Source of the DNA: Psychromonas sp.
GTDB taxonomy: Bacteria > Pseudomonadota > Gammaproteobacteria > Enterobacterales > Psychromonadaceae
DNA: 11,566 nt
Assembly: GCA_023145575.1 (NCBI GenBank)
Contig: JAGLDN010000154.1
Location: 1-11,566 of the forward strand
Reading direction: 5' to 3'
The notes beneath the pieces were generated by a model. That model was not told where the DNA came from and searched no databases. It saw nothing but the letters and a program-made list of their open reading frames with translations. The position numbers were made by a program, and so were the translations under genes. This document shows, in pieces, positions 6,932 through 11,566 of this stretch. The stretch's first letter is position 1. Every line of letters starts with the position of its first letter.

Positions 6932-8096
6932 TTTTAATTTTCCTTACTTGTTTTTTTGACAGATCTTGAGTATATGCTTCAATCAATGCAATAAAGTGAT
7001 CAAACAACGCGGAAGCATCATGTGATCCTGGGCTTGCTTCAGGATGCCCTTGAAAGCCAAAAGCGGGTTTGTCTATTCGATGAATACCTTGCAACGAGCC
7101 ATCAAATAATGAAACATGTGTTGCATAAAGATTATCAGGTAGTGATGATTCATCTGTCGCAAAACCATGATTTTGACTGGTTATCATCACAACATTATTA
7201 ACTAGATCTCTTACGGGGTGGTTAGCACCATGGTGCCCAAACTTCATTTTTAATGTTTTTGCACCACTGGCTAATGCAAGCAGTTGATGCCCTAAACAAA
7301 TACCAAAAACGGGGATCTCTGTTTTTAAAATGGCTTGAATAGCCTCTATGGCATAATGACAAGCAGCTGGATCGCCTGGGCCATTTGAAAGGAAAATACC
7401 ATCGGGATTGAGCGAAAGCACATCGATTGCAGATGTTTGCGCTGGCACCACCGTCATTGAGCAACCTCGGTCAACAAGTAGACGTAAAATATTACATTTG
7501 ACACCAAAATCAAAAGCCACCACATGGTATTTTGCATTGCTAATTGGTTTTGGAAAACCGTCTGTTAATGTCCAACTACCAATGGTCCATTGATAACTAT
7601 TTTTTGTCGTAACTTGCTTGGCTAAATCCATATTTTTTAATCCTGGAAATTCCTTAGCCTTTACAAGCGCTGTTTTTTCATCAAGATTTTCACCCGCAAT
7701 AATAACCCCTGATTGTGCGCCTTTATCACGTAAAATCCGCGTCAACTTTCTCGTATCAATATCTGCAATCGCAACAACATTATGTGCTTTTAAATAATCA
7801 CCTAATGATAATTTATTACGAAAATTATTTGCACTTATGGAAAGATTTCGAATAACTAAGCCAGACGCATGAATCGCTGTAGACTCTTCATCTTCGCTAT
7901 TGGTGCCTGTATTACCAATATGAGGATAAGTTAATGTCACAATTTGCTGTGCATAAGAGGGATCTGTAAGTATTTCTTGGTAACCCGTCATTGATGTGTT
8001 AAAAACAACTTCACCGACAACACTACCTAGCGCACCAATAGCAACACCGTCAAATATAGTCCCATCTTCTAACACCAAAATGGCAGTATCGTTCAA
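6915..8096 (-). CDS. carA: Carbamoyl-phosphate synthase small (glutaminase) subunit, TTG start
   Basis: CarA hydrolyses glutamine and channels ammonia to CarB. The N-terminal CPSase domain contains VVGEVVFNTSMTGYQEILTDPSY, and the class I glutaminase domain follows. Its catalytic triad is present: Cys267 in FGICLGHQ, and His351 and Glu353 in GHPEASPG. I start it at TTG 8096, giving 393 residues. GGAGG lies 5 bases before this TTG, and the resulting MNDTAILVLEDG aligns end to end with E. coli CarA, which opens MIKSALLVLEDG. The ATG at 8114 would add six residues, put the ribosome site inside the gene, and has no such site of its own. The C-terminus has a basic tail (SKKQVRKIKNAQTQ) beyond the usual end, and this overlaps the carB start. 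The dapB gene often found upstream of carA in relatives is not adjacent here. Confidence 0.96.
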   Translation of the reverse strand: MNDTAILVLEDGTIFDGVAIGALGSVVGEVVFNTSMTGYQEILTDPSYAQQIVTLTYPHIGNTGTNSEDEESTAIHASGLVIRNLSISANNFRNKLSLGDYLKAHNVVAIADIDTRKLTRILRDKGAQSGVIIAGENLDEKTALVKAKEFPGLKNMDLAKQVTTKNSYQWTIGSWTLTDGFPKPISNAKYHVVAFDFGVKCNILRLLVDRGCSMTVVPAQTSAIDVLSLNPDGIFLSNGPGDPAACHYAIEAIQAILKTEIPVFGICLGHQLLALASGAKTLKMKFGHHGANHPVRDLVNNVVMITSQNHGFATDESSLPDNLYATHVSLFDGSLQGIHRIDKPAFGFQGHPEASPGSHDASALFDHFIALIEAYTQDLSKKQVRKIKNAQTQ

Positions 8097-8101
8097 AATA
8101 A

Positions 8102-8106
8102 CCTCC
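8102..8106 (-). promoter_or_regulatory. GGAGG ribosome site deciding the carA start
   Basis: A perfect GGAGG on the minus strand is 5 bases from TTG 8096. It lies downstream of the ATG at 8114, so it can serve only the TTG. Confidence 0.75.
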
Positions 8107-8161
8107 GTAAACATAAAAAAATAAAATAAAATTGAGATTTATTTTAACGAAGAAATACAAA

Positions 8162-8175
8162 TGCATTTTTCGTCA
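8162..8175 (-). promoter_or_regulatory. Candidate ArgR box upstream of carA
   Basis: The minus strand reads TGACGAAAAATGCA, against the ARG box consensus TGAATWWWWATTCA. Both outer half-site ends and the AT core fit, with three internal mismatches. In E. coli, carAB is repressed by ArgR through such boxes. A second box at the normal spacing is not evident, so this is only a candidate. Confidence 0.3.
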
Positions 8176-8196
8176 TACTTTAATAAATCGCGACAA

Positions 8197-8213
8197 ATTA
8201 TATGCACTTTATA
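8197..8213 (-). promoter_or_regulatory. Candidate -10 elements for carAB
   Basis: TATAAT (8202-8197) and TATAAA (8213-8208) lie on the minus strand about 100 bases before carA. Neither has a convincing -35 box. The best is TTGTTT, 15 bases before TATAAA. The candidate ArgR box is just downstream, where repression would be plausible. Confidence 0.3.
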
Positions 8214-8302
8214 GGAGATAGCGTTAATAAACAAAGGTATTTATTGAAAATATTTACAAAGGGTATCTTGGTCGTTTCCTTGCCAGTGTGATTTTGTAAA
8301 AT

Positions 8303-8333
8303 ATACACCCAAGTACCTTTATATGCTTTATCA
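8303..8333 (+). repeat. Dispersed ACCCAAGT...ATGC repeat, copy B
   Basis: It shares ACCCAAGT, then a short variable middle, then ATATGCTTTATCA with copy A, in the same orientation. It lies between the carA promoter region and the IS30-type pseudogene, so copies A and B flank the carAB operon. Confidence 0.45.
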
Positions 8334-8429
8334 ACTTCACAATCGGTGATCAGAATAAGGCCAATATTAAACATATCAAATATTTACGCAAAACATTACC
8401 TGCAAATTCAGACGCCAAGTGTATCATCG

Positions 8430-9254
8430 TTACACCACTCGTCTTGGTATATGGTTTTTCATCATTTCAAATGATGTCATAAATAAAAACACTTTTCTTG
8501 GTCTATTATTTAACTGAATTAAATGAGCACTAACCACTCCATCGCTGATCAATTTAAAGTCTGCCGTTTTAGGCCAATACTCTCGTAAACCTCCATTCGT
8601 ATTTTAATTCAATCGATCCGTTCGTCACTGCTTTAGTTGTTTATTAAGCACTCGTTTGATTACAGTGTAATGAGTCACCCATTTAACAATCATTAACAAA
8701 GAACCACTATGTTCTTTCCCTATGACCAAATCAATTTCCCAATCACCAACACGAGAACGAACATCGACTTCTGATGCGCGATCTTCAATGCCGAAACTAT
8801 AATCAACAAACCCACGCTCTGCTTGGTTCTCTTTGCTTCTTGATGTGTATGTCCGCCGTTTGCATCGTAAGTGATAGTAAAGATCCACCTTTTTTTATCT
8901 GCCCAATAAAGTTATAGATCACTTCATAACTTACGTTAATTAATTAATCAAGCAGACCATCAAGCCATAGCAAAATTAAGTGTGGAAACAAGTAGCGCTT
9001 ATTTTTGTCGCGATCTCATTAATTGTATCAGTCTCCATAACTAGATAACTGATAACGTTCCTCCCCCTTTATTGTATCGTTCTGAGCATAATTAACGCTA
9101 TAACCTAGCTTTGCGATATTACGTTTTAGTTATCGAGAAATTGATGATTAATTAACACCAAGTTGCAAGCCTGTTTTAGTTTGGCTCATGCCGCTTTTAT
9201 TAAGCGCAAAAAGCTTGATCTTAGTGATTTAGTCAGCTGTTTATACTTTTGCAT
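8430..9254 (-). pseudogene. Decayed IS30-family transposase
   Basis: The gene starts at ATG 9254 (QKYKQLTKSLRS, the usual IS30 opening). A frameshift then leads to SGMSQTKTGLQLGVN with SSISR and LKRN, the helix-turn-helix region. The middle region is broken by stops. A shift around a run of seven A near 8895 restores LYYHLRCKRR, then SRVGDWEIDLVIGKEHSG with the first catalytic Asp, and the frame stops at 8625. In the same frame past that stop are NTNGGLREYWPKTADF and LNNRPRK, which are hallmarks of the IS30 C-terminus, and the remnant ends at 8432-8430. The segment with the second catalytic Asp is deleted. The third catalytic Glu, normally in the NENTNG motif, is a TAA codon. The element is therefore inactive. 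Clear inverted repeats were not found. Confidence 0.87.
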
Positions 9255-9313
9255 TATTTGTCGGAACAATAATAGTCAATATATATTCAAATGACAACTT
9301 TTCCTACTTATTG

Positions 9314-9330
9314 AACTGATGTTACGCAGT
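9314..9330 (+). repeat. Probable left end of the IS4-type element
   Basis: AACTGATGTTACGCAGT lies about 40 bases before the transposase pseudogene start and matches 1062-1078 at 16 of 17 bases. No right-end partner was found after 9859. Confidence 0.4.
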
Positions 9331-9369
9331 AAACTAATATTTAATATGAAAAACTGATAAAGCCTAGCT

Positions 9370-9859
9370 ATGTATAAAATAAACAAATATTTGACCTTTA
9401 TATTGATTACCTGGTAACAGAATTCAGCTACACAACTGCAAATCGTTTATCTTCTCGATGGAGAAATTAGTCATGATTAAATGACTCGTTTTTTATCCAA
9501 TAGGCAGTTTAGATAACTCGATTTATGGAAAAATGTAATAAAATAAGTGCGTGAAATTGAACCTGACGATCTCGTTTTAATTTTTGATTACACGGTTCTC
9601 TCCTAACAATTCTCGAATGAAAATGAACTTATTAGCTGGCATTTTGATCGCACTGTTAGTTGCTGAGTCAAAGTAATTAATTTACTAAGTTGTATTTATC
9701 ATACTGGACAATCAAGGATCCCAGTTGCCTTTAAGCTCGTTACAAAAGAGATCCAATACTCATACATTGCAAGCAAAAAACTAAAAGAAAGAGTAGCACC
9801 ACTGTATCAAAGCAATAGATGTAATAATTCTTTTACATCGACAAATCTTATCTGGGTAA
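9370..9859 (+). pseudogene. Decayed IS4-superfamily transposase, N-terminal half
   Basis: The remnant starts near ATG 9370 (MYKIN), shifts frame to IFDLYIDYLVTEFSYTTANRLSS, and shifts again to LLDGEISHD, MTRFLSNRQFR, VREIEPDDLVLIFDYT, NENELISWHFDRTVS, INLLSCIYH and PVAFKLV. Four in-frame stops interrupt this last frame. Near 9800 the sequence jumps to a segment reading KAIDVIILLHRQIL, which matches 134-174 of the other remnant. The part between, holding the second catalytic Asp, is missing, as is everything after this segment, including the YREK block. The order and wording match IS701-like members of the IS4 superfamily. Its decayed 3' end lies 76 bases from pepD. Confidence 0.85.
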
Positions 9860-9868
9860 TACTGTATA

Positions 9869-9897
9869 TTGAAGAAAATTATGTATATAATTAATAT
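9869..9897 (+). promoter_or_regulatory. Candidate sigma-70 promoter for pepD
   Basis: TTGAAG (9869-9874) and TAATAT (9892-9897) have a 17-base spacer, each matching the consensus at 4 of 6 positions. It lies just past the IS remnant and would give a leader of roughly 30 bases. Confidence 0.4.
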
Positions 9898-9935
9898 TAA
9901 ATTATTTTCATGATTATTATCAGAAAGGAACGCCT

Positions 9936-11390
9936 ATGCAATCACTTCAATCATCAATTGCAAGTGCACTTTGGTCCTATTTTAGTATAATATGTTCTAT
10001 CCCTCACCCTTCAAAACATGAAGATAAAATTAGCAACTGGATATTAACATGGGCAAAAGAAAAGCGTATTCATTGTGTTCAAGATCATGCTGGAAATTTA
10101 ATCCTAAACAAATCCGCATCAAGTGAATATGAACATAATACACCTGTTATTTTGCAGGCACATTTGGACATGGTGCCACAAAAAAATAATGACGTTGAGC
10201 ACGATTTTCAAACAGATGCAATCCAAACGGAAATAAAAGGTGATTGGCTGCACGCAAAAAATACAACGCTTGGTGCTGATAATGGCATCGGTATGGCATC
10301 ATGCTTAGCCGTACTTGCTGATAATACGCTAAAACATGGTCCTTTAGAGGTATTATTAACCACCTGTGAAGAAGCGGGTATGATAGGCGCCTTTGGTTTA
10401 AAAACTGGCGCACTTAAAGGTAAAATATTACTGAACACTGATTCAGAAGATGAAGGTGAACTTTACGTTGGTTGCGCTGGCGGTATTAATATTAATTCAT
10501 CTATTTCATTTGATATGATGGCGATTGACTCAACTCACATTGCCTTTCAAATCTCGCTCACAGGTTTAAAAGGTGGTCACTCTGGCTGTGATATTCATTT
10601 AGGCAGGGCGAATGCAATTAAAGTAATTGCCAGCACTTTAATCAATATTGATACAATTCCTTTCAGCCTTGTCAATATTCAGGGAGGCAGTTTACGTAAT
10701 GCAATACCACGTGAAGCGAGTGCAAAAATTGTATGTCGTAAAAAGGATAAAAAAAACCTTGAAGAATTAATTGATAATTTAAACATTGAGCTCATCAACC
10801 AGTTTAGCAACAGCGAAGAAAATCTATCGCTCACAATAACCAGTATCAATTTACCAAAGTATGTTTTAACCAATAGTTCACAAAAAAATATTCTAACATG
10901 TTTAAATGAGTGTCAAAATGGTATTTATAGCATGGATAATAATTTTACTGATGTAGTGCAAACATCCAGTAACCTAGGGGTTTTAACGCAAGATAATGAA
11001 ACAAAAGAATTTAAAATAAAAGTGTTACTCCGGTCACAAGTGGCAGTAGAAAAAGACAATATGAGTACAACCATACGCGCTCATTTTGAAAAGTTTAATG
11101 CTAAAGTGATACTAGATGGAGAATACCCAGGTTGGGAGCCTAATATGGACTCCGCTATTTATAAAGTGATGGAAGCGCAATATAAAAAGCTATTTAATAA
11201 AACACCTAAAACAATGGTGATCCATGCAGGCCTTGAATGTGGGTTGTTTAGCAAGAAGTACCCTGAGTGGGATATGATTTCATTCGGCCCTACCATTATG
11301 TTCCCGCATAGTCCTGATGAAAAAGTCAACATTTCTACGGTTGATAAGTTTTGGCAACTATTAATTGCCACATTGGCTGCCATTGAATAA
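9936..11390 (+). CDS. pepD: Cytosol non-specific dipeptidase (aminoacyl-histidine dipeptidase, M20)
   Basis: PepD is a metal-dependent peptidase that splits dipeptides, including carnosine-type and many unspecific ones, in the cytosol. The 484-residue length nearly equals the E. coli enzyme (485), and similarity runs end to end. The two-metal site is complete: His76 and Asp78 in LQAHLDMVPQKNND, bridging Asp115 in TTLGADNGIGMAS, catalytic Glu145 and metal-binding Glu146 in TCEEAGM, Asp169 in NTDSEDEGE, and His458 in GPTIMFPHSPDE. The dimerisation lid is inserted between, with GLKGGHSGCDIHLG and GGSLRNAIPREA. IHAGLECGLF near the C-terminus is diagnostic for this family. There is no signal peptide. 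AAGGAA lies 5 bases before the ATG. The gene is monocistronic as far as the window shows. Confidence 0.96.
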   Translation: MQSLQSSIASALWSYFSIICSIPHPSKHEDKISNWILTWAKEKRIHCVQDHAGNLILNKSASSEYEHNTPVILQAHLDMVPQKNNDVEHDFQTDAIQTEIKGDWLHAKNTTLGADNGIGMASCLAVLADNTLKHGPLEVLLTTCEEAGMIGAFGLKTGALKGKILLNTDSEDEGELYVGCAGGININSSISFDMMAIDSTHIAFQISLTGLKGGHSGCDIHLGRANAIKVIASTLINIDTIPFSLVNIQGGSLRNAIPREASAKIVCRKKDKKNLEELIDNLNIELINQFSNSEENLSLTITSINLPKYVLTNSSQKNILTCLNECQNGIYSMDNNFTDVVQTSSNLGVLTQDNETKEFKIKVLLRSQVAVEKDNMSTTIRAHFEKFNAKVILDGEYPGWEPNMDSAIYKVMEAQYKKLFNKTPKTMVIHAGLECGLFSKKYPEWDMISFGPTIMFPHSPDEKVNISTVDKFWQLLIATLAAIE

Positions 11391-11532
11391 TATTTCAAGT
11401 TTGATACTTTACCACTTTTAAACGGAGTCATTTTCTTATACTCGTGTTATCTCAAGATCTAACATAAGCCTCGTATTCGATGTACCATAAATAATGCGCA
11501 ACAGAAGGTCTAAAAATGTGACTTATTAAATT

Positions 11533-11566
11533 ATATACCCCTCAAACCTGAAGATGCAGGTTTCAG
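11533..11566 (+). repeat. Dispersed repeat copy C with hairpin
   Basis: ATATACCCCTCAAACCTGAAGATGCAGG resembles copies A and B in its ACCC start and ATGCA end. AAACCTG and CAGGTTT pair around a six-base loop at the window edge. The window ends inside it, so its full extent is unknown. There is no T run visible to support a terminator for pepD. Confidence 0.4.

Noticed and set aside
8625..8888. 87-residue open frame as an independent gene
   Set aside because: It contains only the first part of the IS30 catalytic core, with the helix-turn-helix region and the C-terminus present as broken flanking sequence.
10147..10873. Minus-strand open frames opposite pepD
   Set aside because: PepD is conserved end to end on the plus strand; the opposite frames have no motifs or ribosome sites.
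1..11566. CRISPR array, tRNA, rRNA or complete prophage/defence cluster
   Set aside because: No regularly spaced repeats, no cloverleaf-like sequence and no recognisable cas, restriction-methylation or phage structural genes were seen.

Overview
The window looks like a piece of an AT-rich marine gammaproteobacterial chromosome. CarA, CarB, PepD and Bax are all close to their enterobacterial or Vibrio-type counterparts, and the codon use is AT-leaning. The gaps hold decayed insertion sequences and dispersed short repeats, as in Psychromonas, Moritella or Shewanella relatives. The genus is an inference; no rRNA or other marker is present.

Layout from left to right. Positions 1-492 hold the decayed C-terminal half of an IS4-superfamily transposase. 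Then come two small minus-strand genes: a short [2Fe-2S] ferredoxin-like protein (711-1025) that seems to lack a normal start codon, and a 148-residue protein (1107-1553) with the layout of a PD-(D/E)XK nuclease. After a gene-poor stretch, bax (exported glucosaminidase, plus strand) converges with a PAP2/BcrC-type undecaprenyl-diphosphatase (minus strand). Both belong to cell-envelope metabolism. The carAB operon follows on the minus strand (carB 3668-6931, carA 6915-8096). It makes carbamoyl phosphate for arginine and pyrimidine synthesis. The genes overlap by 17 bases, and carA probably starts at TTG behind a strong GGAGG site. Upstream of carA lie an IS30-type transposase pseudogene (8430-9254, minus) and a second IS4-type pseudogene (9370-9859, plus). 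Last is pepD, a cytosolic M20-family dipeptidase, on the plus strand.

The metabolic genes (carA, carB, pepD, bax) are intact and ordinary. The unusual material is in the gaps: a repeat family (consensus near ACCCAAGT...ATGC) with copies on both sides of carAB, a solitary IS-end-like motif upstream of the ferredoxin, and an eight-residue peptide shared in frame by the two adjacent small genes. The best candidates for something poorly described are the 148-residue nuclease-like protein and its odd relation to the ferredoxin gene. I see no tRNA, rRNA, CRISPR array or complete mobile element.
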